Notes under the pieces: model-generated
What the model saw: the letters and a program-made list of their open reading frames with translations, nothing else
What the model was told of the DNA's origin: nothing
Database searches by the model: none
Assembly: GCF_003865135.1 (NCBI RefSeq)
Contig: NZ_BHZC01000001.1
Span: 5,208,001 to 5,272,000, forward strand
Source of the DNA: Streptomyces chrestomyceticus JCM 4735
GTDB lineage: Bacteria; Actinomycetota; Actinomycetes; Streptomycetales; Streptomycetaceae
Reading direction: 5' to 3'
DNA: 64,000 nt
Made by a program: the position numbers and the translations under genes
Shown: piece by piece, positions 18,792 through 28,423 of the stretch
Layout of the letters: each line of letters opens with the position of its first letter
Numbering within the stretch: the first letter of the stretch is position 1

Positions 18792-19451
18792 TCAGCCCAC
18801 GACCGCCCGGACGGCCTCCTCGACGGGAGTGTCGCCGCCGATCAGCTCCAGCGTGCGGCCGATCGTGCGCGGCTCGTCCAGGAGGGCGGCCAGTACGGCC
18901 GCCACGTCGTCCCGGGGAATCTCGGCGCGGCCGGTCGACTCGGCCAGCCGGACCAGGCCGGTGCCCGGGTCGTCCGTGAGGCGGCCCGGCCGCAGGATCG
19001 TCCAGTCCAGGCCGGGCCGGGCGCGTACGTCGGCGTCCGCGGCGCCCTTGGCGCGCAGATACGCGGCGAACACCTCGTCGGTGCCAGCCGGGGGCTCCTT
19101 GTCGGCGCCCATCGACGACACGACGACGAAGCGCCGTACGCCGGCCGCCTCCGCAGCGTCCGCGAAGAGGGACGCGGCGCCGCGGTCCACCGTCTCCTTG
19201 CGTTCGATGCCGCTGCCCGGCCCGGCGCCCGCCGCGAAGACCGCCGCGTCCGCGCCCTCGAGGTGCCGGGCGACGTCTGCGACGGTGGCCGTCTCCAGGT
19301 CGCAGACGACCGGTTCGGCCCCGGCGGACAGCAAGTCCCCGGCCTGTTCGGGCCGCCGGACGATGCCCGCCACCTCGTCCCCGCGCCCGGCGAGCAGCCG
19401 CTCCAGCCGCAGCGCGATCTGACCATGTCCACCTGCGATGACAATGCGCAT
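18792..19451 (-). CDS. NAD(P)-binding atypical SDR (NmrA/YwnB-like)
   Basis: 219 aa from ATG 19451. An N-terminal Rossmann motif MRIVIAGGHGQIALRLERLL (Gly-x-x-Gly-x-x pattern), a VVCDLET strand, FVVVSSMGAD at the position of the active-site strand, and LDWTILRPGRLTDDPGTG. This is the layout of single-domain atypical short-chain dehydrogenases that bind NAD(P)H, act as flavin or biliverdin-type reductases, or sense redox state. The substrate is unknown. It lies on the strand opposite to tRNA-Tyr, with its end facing the tRNA terminator. Confidence 0.85.
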   Translation of the reverse strand: MRIVIAGGHGQIALRLERLLAGRGDEVAGIVRRPEQAGDLLSAGAEPVVCDLETATVADVARHLEGADAAVFAAGAGPGSGIERKETVDRGAASLFADAAEAAGVRRFVVVSSMGADKEPPAGTDEVFAAYLRAKGAADADVRARPGLDWTILRPGRLTDDPGTGLVRLAESTGRAEIPRDDVAAVLAALLDEPRTIGRTLELIGGDTPVEEAVRAVVG

Positions 19452-19541
19452 GATCCCGACCGTACGCCTGTCACCCGGTCCGGCGCGGCAGCCCGGGCGG
19501 CCGGAGCCGGATCGGGTGCCCCTGCCCCTCAGCTCAGCAGC

Positions 19542-20834
19542 TCAGCGCTGTGACTGCCGCGGCAGCTCCAGCGCCACCACCGCCGCCGAGTCGCAGTACT
19601 CGCGCACCGCGCTCGTCCGGGCCACCACGCGTCCCCGGTGCACGACGATCCGGCTGTACGCGAGCGACAGCACCCCGGCGAGGCTCTCGCCCCGTACGGC
19701 CAGCAGCTCGGCGGGGAAGCCCGCTTCGACGCGGACCTCCGGGAGGCCCAGAGTGGCGCGGGCGGCGGTGCTGACCGCCCCGTAGGCGGCCTCGGGGCCG
19801 GCCTCGCCCAGGGAGGCCAGCAGGTACGCCGCCTCCAGGGGGTCGCCGCGGCCCACCGGGTTCGCCGCGTCGCGCAGAGCGCCGCTGCCCGCCGCCACCC
19901 GTACGCCGGCCGCGCGCAGCAGCCGTACGGGCGCGGAACGGGGCCCTCGGCCGCCCGCGGCCCCGCCGTGCCCCGGCAGCCCGCCGCCCTGCCGTTCCAG
20001 GGCCGCACAGCCGCCCTGCGGCAGGCAGACGACCGTCACGCCGGCCGCCGCGAGCTGCTCGGCGGTGCGCGCCGCCACCTCCGGCGGCAGCGCCGACAGG
20101 CCCGCGCACGGCCCGAGGGTCACCCCGGGCCGCAGCCCGCCCGCCATCGCGGCGAACCGGGCGAGGCGCGCGGGGTCGTCGCCGTCGGTGTGCAGGTCCA
20201 CCGCGCAGCCGTGCTCGTTCGCCAGCTCCAGGACGGTCTCGGCGTATCCGGCGGGGTCGGGGTCGAGGTCCGGGCAGCCGCCGACGACCGCGGCGCCCAT
20301 CTTGAGGGCGTCCCGCAGCATGGCCAGGCCGTCCGCGCCGGCCACCCCGGTGAGTATCCGCGGCACCGCGACCGCGGTCAGCTCGGCGAGCCCGCGCAGC
20401 GACCGGCCCGCCTGGAGGACGGCCTCCAGCGATCGCAGCCCCTGGACGTCGCCGATCCGTACGTGGGTGCGCAGGGCCGTCGCGCCGTGGCCGAGTTGCA
20501 GGAGGGCCGCCTCGGTGGTGCGGCGCTGCACGTCTTCGAGCGTGCCGGCGACGGGGCCGGGGGCGTCGGCGGTCAGCGCGGTGTCGCAGTGCGCGTGCGG
20601 CTCGGCGGGGGCCGGGAGCAGCAGGTAGCCGCCGAGGTCGACGCGGGAGCCGTGCGGGGCGAGGCTGCCCGCCGTACCGACCGCCTCGATGCGCCCGCCG
20701 CTGAGCCGTACGTCCACCACGCGGCCGTCGGCGAGCCGGGCGTCGCAGAGCACCAGGGTGCCTGCCGCGGCGCCCGTGCCGTCGCTGCCCGTGGCCTTCT
20801 CGGGCCCCGGCTGCGGCTGACTGCTGTCGGACAT
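19542..20834 (-). CDS. Cytosine-deaminase-like amidohydrolase, possibly degenerate
   Basis: 430 aa from ATG 20834. Overall layout follows CodA-type deaminases: LLLPAPAEPHAHCDTALTA carries the HxH metal site, VDLHTDGDDPARLARF the third His region, and NPVGRGDPLEAAYLLAS the late conserved Gly/Asp loop. Two points differ from what I recall of CodA. The His of the ASHTTAM strand is replaced (VTLGPCAGL), and the metal/catalytic Asp of the GHDD motif is replaced by GSGALRD. If the alignment is right, the enzyme may be inactive or use other ligands. Ala/Gly-rich inserts occur in the middle. Confidence 0.7.
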   Translation of the reverse strand: MSDSSQPQPGPEKATGSDGTGAAAGTLVLCDARLADGRVVDVRLSGGRIEAVGTAGSLAPHGSRVDLGGYLLLPAPAEPHAHCDTALTADAPGPVAGTLEDVQRRTTEAALLQLGHGATALRTHVRIGDVQGLRSLEAVLQAGRSLRGLAELTAVAVPRILTGVAGADGLAMLRDALKMGAAVVGGCPDLDPDPAGYAETVLELANEHGCAVDLHTDGDDPARLARFAAMAGGLRPGVTLGPCAGLSALPPEVAARTAEQLAAAGVTVVCLPQGGCAALERQGGGLPGHGGAAGGRGPRSAPVRLLRAAGVRVAAGSGALRDAANPVGRGDPLEAAYLLASLGEAGPEAAYGAVSTAARATLGLPEVRVEAGFPAELLAVRGESLAGVLSLAYSRIVVHRGRVVARTSAVREYCDSAAVVALELPRQSQR

Positions 20835-20975
20835 CGCGCTCCTCGAAGGACCGGGCGTGCAAGATCACGCAGCGTGGTCCGAGCCTAGGGGGCGCTCCGG
20901 GGAGCTTCACGGAGGCGCGAAATAGTCGTACCGGTGTGGTGCGGGGGGCGGCCGGGGCGGGGCTCCGGATACGGA

Positions 20976-21005
20976 TTTCACCTTTGGCGGCAGGCCGTGT
21001 AATGT
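20976..21005 (+). promoter_or_regulatory. Candidate promoter of tRNA-Thr/tRNA-Met/rpmG
   Basis: TTTCAC at 20976-20981, an 18-base spacer, then TAATGT at 21000-21005, which is 11 bases before the tRNA-Thr gene. The -10 fits the vegetative sigma-factor pattern; the -35 is weak. Confidence 0.4.
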
Positions 21006-21016
21006 CTTCATCGCTC

Positions 21017-21089
21017 GCCCCAATAGCTCAGTCGGCAGAGCGTCTCCATGGTAAGGAGAAGGTCTACGGTTCGATTCCGTATTGGGGCT
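21017..21089 (+). tRNA. tRNA-Thr (GGT anticodon)
   Basis: 73 bases. Acceptor GCCCCAA pairs perfectly with TTGGGGC. The anticodon stem TCTCC/GGAGA encloses ATGGTAA, giving GGT. The T-loop is TTCGATT and CCA is not encoded. tRNA-Met follows 47 bases later. Confidence 0.95.
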
Positions 21090-21136
21090 CTGATGTGTGA
21101 GGTATCCCGCCTTCGGGCGGGGTCCACTCGCATCAC

Positions 21137-21209
21137 AGCGGTGTAGCTCAGTCGGTAGAGCAAGCGGCTCATAATCGCTGTGTCACCGGTTCAAGTCCGG
21201 TCACCGCTA
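21137..21209 (+). tRNA. tRNA-Met (CAT anticodon, elongator type)
   Basis: 73 bases. Acceptor AGCGGTG pairs with CACCGCT, a first A-T pair unlike the C-A mismatch of bacterial initiators. The anticodon loop CTCATAA gives CAT and the T-loop is TTCAAGT. It precedes rpmG by 88 bases, so tRNA and ribosomal-protein gene may share a transcript. Confidence 0.93.
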
Positions 21210-21297
21210 CTGACAGTAGCCGATTGTGGGGTCGGTCCTCCGATCGGCTACTCTTCTATGCGTTCATCCGTCCATCCGTCCGTCAAGGAGCACTCAC

Positions 21298-21462
21298 GTG
21301 GCTGCCACCGACGTCCGCCCGAAGATCACGCTGGCCTGCGTGGAGTGCAAGGAGCGGAACTACATCACCAAGAAGAACCGGCGTAACGACCCGGACCGTC
21401 TTGAGATGAAGAAGCACTGCCCGCGCTGCAACTCGCACACCGCGCACCGCGAGACGCGATAA
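21298..21462 (+). CDS. rpmG: 50S ribosomal protein L33, zinc-binding form
   Basis: 54 aa; GTG 21298 follows AAGGAG. The residues CVEC and CPRC form the zinc ribbon, so this is the C+ form rather than the zinc-free paralogue that Streptomyces also carries elsewhere. It heads a block (rpmG, two MaoC-type dehydratases, then secE-nusG further on) whose order matches mycobacterial rpmG2-hadA-hadB. Confidence 0.95.
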   Translation: MAATDVRPKITLACVECKERNYITKKNRRNDPDRLEMKKHCPRCNSHTAHRETR

Positions 21463-21475
21463 CACCAGGCTCGTC

Positions 21476-21517
21476 CGCGAGGCCGTCCCCAGTCCTTGGG
21501 GGCGGCCTCGCGGCGTT
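21476..21517 (+). terminator. Terminator after rpmG
   Basis: CGCGAGGCC-GTCCCC pairs with GGGGGC-GGCCTCGCG around the loop AGTCCTT, a 15-bp stem followed by a weak T-rich GTTGTG. Fourteen bases past the rpmG stop. Confidence 0.7.
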
Positions 21518-21626
21518 GTGGTGCGACGGCGGCGGCGCGCGGCGCGGTGCCGCCCCGCCGGGCCGGCGTGCCGGTATGGCAAGGTCAGGTTCTTTGCAGG
21601 GACCACTTCAGGGAGGTTGCGAGCCC

Positions 21627-22082
21627 ATGGCGCTCGACCAGTCCTTTGTCGGGCGGAGCTACCCGGCCACCGCTCCTTACGAGGTCGGCCGGGAGAAGAT
21701 CCGCGAATTCGCCGAGGCGATCGGGGACCCCGCACCGGCGTACACCGACGCCGAAGCCGCCAGGGCGCTCGGTCACCCCGATGTGATCGCCCCGCCGACC
21801 TTTGTGTTCTCCATCACTTTCCGTGCCGCCGGACAGGTGGTCGAAGACCCGCAGCTCGGTCTCGATTACAGCCGGGTGGTGCACGGCGACCAGAAATTCG
21901 TCTACACCCGCCCGGTGCGCGCCGGTGACCGGCTGACGGTCACCTCGACCATCGAGGCGATCAAATCCATGGCGGGAAACGACATTCTCGATATCCGCGG
22001 TGAGGTGCACGACGCGGCGGGCGAACACGTGGTGACCGCTTTCACCAAGCTGGTGGCGCGCGCCGCCGGGCAGGAGGGCTGA
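21627..22082 (+). CDS. FAS1-like / HadA-type (R)-hydroxyacyl dehydratase subunit
   Basis: 151 aa from ATG 21627 after GGGAGG. N-terminal MaoC-type hot-dog protein: SFVGRSYPATAPYEVGREKI, FAEAIGDPAPAYTD, then HPDVIAPPTFVFS, and VVHGDQKFVYTRPVRAGD. It lacks the catalytic Asp/His pair seen in its neighbour, as HadA-type scaffold subunits do. By analogy with mycobacterial HadAB it would form a heterodimer with the next gene and dehydrate 3-hydroxyacyl-ACP or -CoA. Streptomyces has no mycolic acids, so the substrate differs or is unknown. Confidence 0.85.
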   Translation: MALDQSFVGRSYPATAPYEVGREKIREFAEAIGDPAPAYTDAEAARALGHPDVIAPPTFVFSITFRAAGQVVEDPQLGLDYSRVVHGDQKFVYTRPVRAGDRLTVTSTIEAIKSMAGNDILDIRGEVHDAAGEHVVTAFTKLVARAAGQEG

Positions 22083-22086
22083 CGCG

Positions 22087-22521
22087 ATGACGGCGAAGAT
22101 CTCTTACGACGACGTCGAGGCCGGCACCGAACTCCCGGCGCAGACCTTTCCCGTGACCCGCGCCACACTCGTGCGCTACGCGGGCGCCTCCGGCGACTTC
22201 AACCCGATCCACTGGAACGAGAAGTTCGCCAAGGAGGTCGGCCTGCCCGACGTGATCGCGCACGGCATGTTCACCATGGCCGAGGCGATCCGTGTGATCA
22301 CCGACTGGACCGGTGACCCGGGCGCCGTCGTCGAGTACGGCGTGCGCTTCACCAAGCCGGTCGTGGTGCCCAACGACGACGAGGGCGCGGTCATCGAGGT
22401 CAGCGCCAAGGTCGCGGCCAAACTGGACGACCAGGCCCGTACGGTCCGCGTCGACCTCACCGCGACCAGCGACGGCAAGAAGGTGCTCGGGATGTCGCGC
22501 GCGGTGGTGCGGCTCGCCTGA
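22087..22521 (+). CDS. MaoC-type dehydratase, HadB-like catalytic subunit
   Basis: 144 aa from ATG 22087, 4 bases after the previous stop. The hydratase-2 motif is intact, YAGASGDFNPIHWNEKFAKE, containing the catalytic Asp and His, followed by GLPDVIAHGMFTMA. Hot-dog fold. The pairing with a non-catalytic HadA-like subunit directly upstream argues for an (R)-specific 3-hydroxyacyl dehydratase heterodimer. The pair sits between rpmG and murB. Confidence 0.88.
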   Translation: MTAKISYDDVEAGTELPAQTFPVTRATLVRYAGASGDFNPIHWNEKFAKEVGLPDVIAHGMFTMAEAIRVITDWTGDPGAVVEYGVRFTKPVVVPNDDEGAVIEVSAKVAAKLDDQARTVRVDLTATSDGKKVLGMSRAVVRLA

Positions 22522-22590
22522 GGCGAGTGATCGTCACTGCACGGGGGCGGCCCGGCCGGCGCGGCGGACCGCCCCCGTACTCTTGAGCCC

Positions 22591-23645
22591 GTGCAGGAAC
22601 TCACCGACGCTCCCCTCGCCCCGCTGACCACCTTCCGCCTCGGCGGACCGGCCACCCGGCTGCTCACCGCCACCACGGACGACGAGGTGATCGCGGCCGT
22701 CCGCGAGGCCGACGCCTCCGGTACGCCGCTGCTCGTCATCGGCGGCGGCAGCAACCTGGTCATCGGCGACAAGGGCTTCGAGGGCACCGCGCTGCGCATC
22801 GCCACCCGCGGCTTCGCCCTGGACGGCACCGACCTGACGCTGGCCGCGGGCGAGAACTGGTCCGACGCGGTGGCCCGTACGGTCGAGGCCGGGCTCGCGG
22901 GCATCGAGTGCCTGGCCGGCATCCCCGGCTCGGCGGGTGCCACGCCCATTCAGAACGTGGGCGCGTACGGACAGGAAGTGTCCTCCACCATCACCGAAGT
23001 GGTCGCGTACGACCGCACAGCGGGCGAGACCGTGACCCTTTCGAACGCCGAGTGCGCGTTCTCGTACCGCCACAGCCGCTTCAAGGAGCACCCCGGCCGG
23101 TTCGTCGTGCTGCGCGTGCGCTTCGCCCTGGAGGACGCGGGCGGGTTGTCCGCGCCGATCAAGTACGCGGAGACCGCCCGCACCCTCGGTGTCGAGGCGG
23201 GCGACCGGGTGCCGGCCGCCGACGCCCGCGAGACCGTGCTCAAGCTGCGGGCCGGCAAGGGCATGGTGCTCGACCCGGAGGACCACGACACCTGGTCGGC
23301 GGGCTCCTTCTTCACCAATCCGGTCCTCACCGAGGCCCAGTACGCGGACTTCCTCGCCCGCGTCCACGAGCGCCTCGGCGCGGACGTCACCCCGCCCGCC
23401 TTCCCGGCGGGGAGGGGCGCGTGAAGACCTCGGCAGCCTGGCTCATCGACCGCGCCGGCTTCACCAAGGGCTACGGCGACGGCCCGGCCCGCATCTCCAC
23501 CAAGCACACCCTCGCCCTCACCAACCGCGGCGAGGCCACCACCGAGGACCTGCTCGCGCTGGCCCGCGAGGTCCGCGAGGGCGTCCGCGCGGCCTTCGGC
23601 GTCACGCTGGTCAACGAGCCGGTGACGGTCGGCGTCACCCTTTAG
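22591..23645 (+). CDS. murB: UDP-N-acetylenolpyruvoylglucosamine reductase MurB, interrupted by a frameshift
   Basis: FAD enzyme of cytoplasmic peptidoglycan precursor synthesis. The first frame, from GTG 22591, gives 277 aa with the FAD motif [26 protein letters not shown] and SAGSFFTNP, then stops at 23422-23424. The missing C-terminal third continues in another frame, from about 23421 ([19 protein letters not shown]) to 23645, and holds the probable catalytic Glu (VNEPVTVG). Adding one G in the GGGG run at 23409-23412 restores [10 protein letters not shown] and one full-length protein of about 350 aa. MurB is normally essential, so a sequence error in the G run is likelier than a dead gene. 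Confidence 0.85.
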
Positions 23646-23666
23646 GGCGCGGGGCCCGCCCAGCGC

Positions 23667-24689
23667 TCAGCCGTCCGCCAGCCACGCGTCCACCCCGGCC
23701 AGCAGTTTCCGCCGTACGTCCTCCGGCGCCCGCGAGCCCTCGATCGACTGGCGGGCCAGCTCGGCCAGCTCCGCGTCCGAGAAGCCGTGCGCCGTACGGG
23801 CGATCTCGTACTGCTCCGCCAGCCGGGAGCCGAACAGCAGCGGGTCATCGGCGCCCAGCGCCATCGGGACGCCCGCGTCGTACAGCGTCCGCAGCGGTAC
23901 GTCCTCGGGCTTCTCGTAGACGCCCAGGGCCACGTTCGACGCCGGGCAGACCTCGCAGGTCACCCCGCGCTCGGCCAGCCGCCGCAGCAGCGCCGGGTCC
24001 TCCGCCGCCCGCACCCCGTGCCCCACACGGGACGCGTGCAGGTCGTCCAGGCAGTCCCGGACGCTCGACGGCCCGGACAGCTCGCCGCCGTGCGGAGCCG
24101 CCAGCAGCCCGCCGTCGCGCGCGATGGCGAAGGCCCGGTCGAAATCGCGTGCGAAACCCCGCCGCTCGTCGTTGGAGAGACCGAAACCGATCACGCCGTG
24201 GTCGGCGTAGCGGACCGCGAGACGGGCCAGCGTACGGGCGTCCAGGGGGTGCTTCATCCGGTTCGCGGCCACCAGCACCCGTATCCCGAGCCCGGTGTCC
24301 CGGGAGGCGGCCCGCACCGCGTCCAGGATGATCTCCAGAGCCGGGATCAGCCCGCCCAGCCGGGGCGCGTACGAGGTCGGGTCGACCTGGATCTCCAGCC
24401 AGCCCGAGCCGTCCCGTACGTCCTCCTCGGCGGCCTCCCTGACCAGCCGCTGGATGTCCTCCGGGGAGCGCAGACAGGAGCGCGCGATGTCGTACAGCCG
24501 CTGGAAGCGGAACCAGCCGCGCTCGTCCGTGGCCCGCAGCTTCGGCGGCTCGCCGCCCTTCAGGGCCTCCGGCAGGTGCACGCCGTACTTGTCGGCGAGC
24601 TCCAGCAGGGTCGACGGCCGCATCGACCCCGTGAAGTGCAGGTGCAGGTGGGCCTTCGGCAGCCCTCGGACATCGCGTACACGTTCCAT
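23667..24689 (-). CDS. Adenosine deaminase family protein
   Basis: 340 aa from ATG 24689. Zinc hydrolase that deaminates adenosine or a related purine. Motifs in order: LPKAHLHLHFTGSMRPSTL (metal-binding His pair near residues 14-18), IGFGLSNDERRG, AAPHGGELSGPSSV (metal His and catalytic Glu), RVGHGVRA and GADDPLLFGS (catalytic Asp). All catalytic positions are present. Streptomyces usually carries several paralogues, so the substrate is not certain. Convergent with murB, 21 bases apart. Confidence 0.88.
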   Translation of the reverse strand: MERVRDVRGLPKAHLHLHFTGSMRPSTLLELADKYGVHLPEALKGGEPPKLRATDERGWFRFQRLYDIARSCLRSPEDIQRLVREAAEEDVRDGSGWLEIQVDPTSYAPRLGGLIPALEIILDAVRAASRDTGLGIRVLVAANRMKHPLDARTLARLAVRYADHGVIGFGLSNDERRGFARDFDRAFAIARDGGLLAAPHGGELSGPSSVRDCLDDLHASRVGHGVRAAEDPALLRRLAERGVTCEVCPASNVALGVYEKPEDVPLRTLYDAGVPMALGADDPLLFGSRLAEQYEIARTAHGFSDAELAELARQSIEGSRAPEDVRRKLLAGVDAWLADG

Positions 24690-24762
24690 CCCAGGATCTT
24701 GCCGTACGGGGCCGACGCGCCGGTAGGCCCCTGCCCGAACGAGCGCCCGCCCGAAAGCAGAT

Positions 24763-24791
24763 GCGGGCCCCGGGAAAGCCCCGGGGCCCGC
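24763..24791 (-). terminator. Terminator of the aminotransferase gene
   Basis: GCGGGCCCCGG and its exact complement CCGGGGCCCGC pair around a 7-base loop, 18 bases beyond the aminotransferase stop and before the deaminase start. No T-run, as is usual for Streptomyces. Confidence 0.65.
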
Positions 24792-24808
24792 ACGGATGCC
24801 GCTGTGCG

Positions 24809-26041
<1,233 letters not shown>

Positions 26042-26183
26042 GTACTGCATGTTCCCAGACCGCCGACAGGGCGGGCACACGGGTTTGCGGGCACCACCTC
26101 GGGGCTTTCTGTTCGACGCCCGGCCGCGAACCACGTACACTCGCAGACCGTTGGCTCCCGACAGGGCGCAAGCGGCCACGCAC

Positions 26184-26212
26184 CTGGTGCAGTGGTCGGG
26201 ATGCGGTAGGTT
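26184..26212 (+). promoter_or_regulatory. Candidate promoter of tRNA-Trp
   Basis: CTGGTG at 26184-26189, a 17-base spacer and TAGGTT at 26207-26212, 13 bases before tRNA-Trp. Reasonable match to a vegetative actinobacterial promoter. It may also feed secE and nusG. Confidence 0.4.
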
Positions 26213-26225
26213 GGGGGAACCACAA

Positions 26226-26298
26226 AGGGTCGTAGCTCAATTGGTAGAGCACTGGTCTCCAAAACCAGCGGTTGGGGGTTCAAGTCCCTCCGGCCCTG
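26226..26298 (+). tRNA. tRNA-Trp (CCA anticodon)
   Basis: 73 bases. Acceptor AGGGTCG pairs with CGGCCCT (one G-U). The anticodon stem CTGGT/ACCAG encloses CTCCAAA, giving CCA. The T-loop is TTCAAGT. It stands just ahead of secE, the usual bacterial order. Confidence 0.95.
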
Positions 26299-26407
26299 CT
26301 ACACGCACTCGTCGCCGAGTCGCGTGCACGCGTACGTACTGAAATGCACCGCCGTGCGGCTCTACCGGGCGCGGCACGGCCAACGACCCGGATTCAGGTG
26401 AGGACGA

Positions 26408-26701
26408 GTGACGGACGCCCTGGGCTCCATCGACATGCCTGAGCGCGGTCGTTCCGAAGACGAGGGCTCGGACGCGAAGAAGCCCCGCCGCGGCGGCAAG
26501 CGCGGCAAGAAGGGCCCGTTCGCCCGCCTCGCGCTCTTCTACCGGCAGATCATCGCCGAACTCCGCAAGGTCGTCTGGCCCACGCGGGGACAGCTCTCCA
26601 CGTACACCACCGTGGTGATCGTCTTCGTCGTCATCGTCATCGGTCTTGTAACCGTGATTGACTTGGGATTCAACGAGGCCGTCAAGTACGTCTTCGGCTG
26701 A
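26408..26701 (+). CDS. secE: Preprotein translocase subunit SecE
   Basis: 97 aa from GTG 26408. A basic N-terminal region (KKPRRGGKRGKKG), then the conserved amphipathic segment FYRQIIAELRKVVWPTRGQL and one membrane helix at the C-terminus. This single-helix form is the usual SecE of Gram-positive bacteria; it clamps SecY. A small hairpin (GGGCGCC-TTCCG-GGCGCCC, 26711-26729) separates it from nusG. Confidence 0.95.
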   Translation: MTDALGSIDMPERGRSEDEGSDAKKPRRGGKRGKKGPFARLALFYRQIIAELRKVVWPTRGQLSTYTTVVIVFVVIVIGLVTVIDLGFNEAVKYVFG

Positions 26702-26772
26702 TCCCGCGAAGGGCGCCTTCCGGGCGCCCCTTTGCATGTTCAACCCCTTGAAGCCAGGAAGAAGCAGCCACC

Positions 26773-27714
26773 GTGTCTGACCCGAACCTGAACGACGCCG
26801 CCGACTCCGTCGAGACGGCAGCGGCCGACGTTGACGCGGCTGCCTCGGCCGAGGTCGAGGGCGACGCTGCGGCGATTGCCGACGAAGAGGGCGCTCGCGA
26901 GATCGTCGAGGGCGCCGACGCGGCCGACGAGCTCGACACCGAGGACGCCGAGGCGGGCGAGCCCGCCGAAGAGGCCGCGGTGAACGTCGAGGCCGAAGAC
27001 GAGGCTGCCGAGGCCGACGAGGCCGATGAGGCCGCCGGCGAGGCGGAGACCGACGAGGCCGCGGCGCAGGACGAGGCCGAGGACGAGGCCGAGCCGGTCG
27101 ACCCGATCGCCGCGCTCCGCGAGGAGCTGCGCACCCTTCCGGGCGAGTGGTACGTCATCCACACCTACGCGGGCTACGAGAAGCGCGTGAAGGCCAACCT
27201 GGAGCAGCGCGCCGTCTCGCTCAACGTCGAGGACTTCATCTACCAGGCCGAGGTCCCCGAGGAAGAGATCGTCCAGATCAAGAACGGCGAGCGCAAGAAC
27301 GTCCGCCAGAACAAGCTCCCGGGCTACGTGCTCGTGCGCATGGACCTGACGAACGAGTCCTGGGGCGTCGTGCGCAACACGCCCGGCGTGACCGGCTTCG
27401 TGGGCAACGCCTACGACCCGTACCCGCTGACCCTGGACGAGATCGTCAAGATGCTCGCCCCGGAGGCCGAGGCGAAGGCCGCCAAGGAGGCCGCCGAGGC
27501 CGAGGGCAAGCCGGCGCCGTCCCGCAAGGTCGAGGTCCAGGTGCTGGACTTCGAGGTGGGCGACTCGGTCACCGTCACCGACGGCCCGTTCGCCACGCTG
27601 CAGGCCACGATCAACGAGATCAACGCCGACTCGAAGAAGGTCAAGGGCCTGGTCGAGATCTTCGGCCGGGAGACCCCGGTCGAGCTGAGCTTCGACCAGA
27701 TCCAGAAGAACTGA
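26773..27714 (+). CDS. nusG: Transcription termination/antitermination protein NusG with long acidic N-terminus
   Basis: 313 aa from GTG 26773. The NGN domain starts near residue 125 ([20 protein letters not shown]), followed by [20 protein letters not shown] and a KOW region [19 protein letters not shown], then [11 protein letters not shown] at the end. NusG binds RNA polymerase and couples it to Rho or ribosomes. Typical NusG is about 180 aa; the extra 125 residues are almost entirely Ala, Glu and Asp. Streptomyces NusG proteins are known to be long, but the role of this acidic arm is not known to me. Confidence 0.95.
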   Translation: MSDPNLNDAADSVETAAADVDAAASAEVEGDAAAIADEEGAREIVEGADAADELDTEDAEAGEPAEEAAVNVEAEDEAAEADEADEAAGEAETDEAAAQDEAEDEAEPVDPIAALREELRTLPGEWYVIHTYAGYEKRVKANLEQRAVSLNVEDFIYQAEVPEEEIVQIKNGERKNVRQNKLPGYVLVRMDLTNESWGVVRNTPGVTGFVGNAYDPYPLTLDEIVKMLAPEAEAKAAKEAAEAEGKPAPSRKVEVQVLDFEVGDSVTVTDGPFATLQATINEINADSKKVKGLVEIFGRETPVELSFDQIQKN

Positions 27715-27739
27715 CACCTTCTGGAACCACGCTTCCGAA

Positions 27740-27785
27740 CAGGTCAGGCGAGCCCCTCGGGGACCGTCTGACCTGCTCGGTTTTT
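27740..27785 (+). terminator. Terminator between nusG and rplK
   Basis: CAGGTCAG (27740-27747) pairs with CTGACCTG (27768-27775) around an internal CCCC/GGGG hairpin, followed by CTCGG and a TTTTT run. It separates secE-nusG from the L11 operon. Confidence 0.75.
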
Positions 27786-27811
27786 GGCCGCACCTCTATA
27801 CCCGTTATCGT
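27784..27811 (+). promoter_or_regulatory. rplK: Candidate promoter of rplK-rplA
   Basis: TTGGCC at 27784-27789, a 16-base spacer and TATCGT at 27806-27811, directly after the nusG terminator and about 65 bases upstream of the rplK start. The spacer is on the short side. Confidence 0.35.
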
Positions 27812-27882
27812 TGTGCGGTATGCCTCCATCCGGATGACCGGATGGTCTGGCGAAAAACCTCTCACTAGGACCCGGAGAGAGC

Positions 27883-28317
27883 ATGCCTCCCAAGAAGAAG
27901 AAGGTCACGGGGCTCATCAAGCTCCAGATCCAGGCCGGTGCCGCGAACCCGGCTCCGCCGGTCGGCCCCGCGCTGGGTCAGCACGGCGTCAACATCATGG
28001 AGTTCTGCAAGGCCTACAACGCCGCGACCGAGTCGCAGCGTGGCTGGGTCATCCCGGTGGAGATCACGGTCTACGAGGACCGTTCCTTCACCTTCGTGAC
28101 CAAGACGCCGCCGGCCTCGAAGATGATCCTGAAGGCCGCGGGCGTGGAGAAGGGCTCCGGCGAGCCGCACAAGACCAAGGTCGCCAAGATCACGGCCGAC
28201 CAGGTCCGCGAGATCGCCACCACCAAGATGCCCGACCTGAACGCCAACGACCTGGACGCCGCGTCGAAGATCATCGCCGGCACCGCCCGTTCCATGGGCA
28301 TCACGGTCGAGGGCTGA
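27883..28317 (+). CDS. rplK: 50S ribosomal protein L11
   Basis: 144 aa, ATG 27883 after GGAGAG. L11 binds the GTPase-associated 23S rRNA region and is needed for the RelA stringent response and for thiostrepton binding. The N-terminal Pro-rich helix region ([20 protein letters not shown]) and the C-terminal RNA-binding domain ([10 protein letters not shown]) are intact. Co-transcribed with rplA 106 bases later; the gap may carry part of the L1 autoregulatory site. Confidence 0.97.
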
Positions 28318-28423
28318 CAGCCACCCCGCATCCGCCCCGCGGCACCCGCCGCATCACGGGGCACGTGGCAGGGCCAGGCGCTGGCCCGTACCACGACTCC
28401 ATCGCCACCATTCAGGAGCAGCA

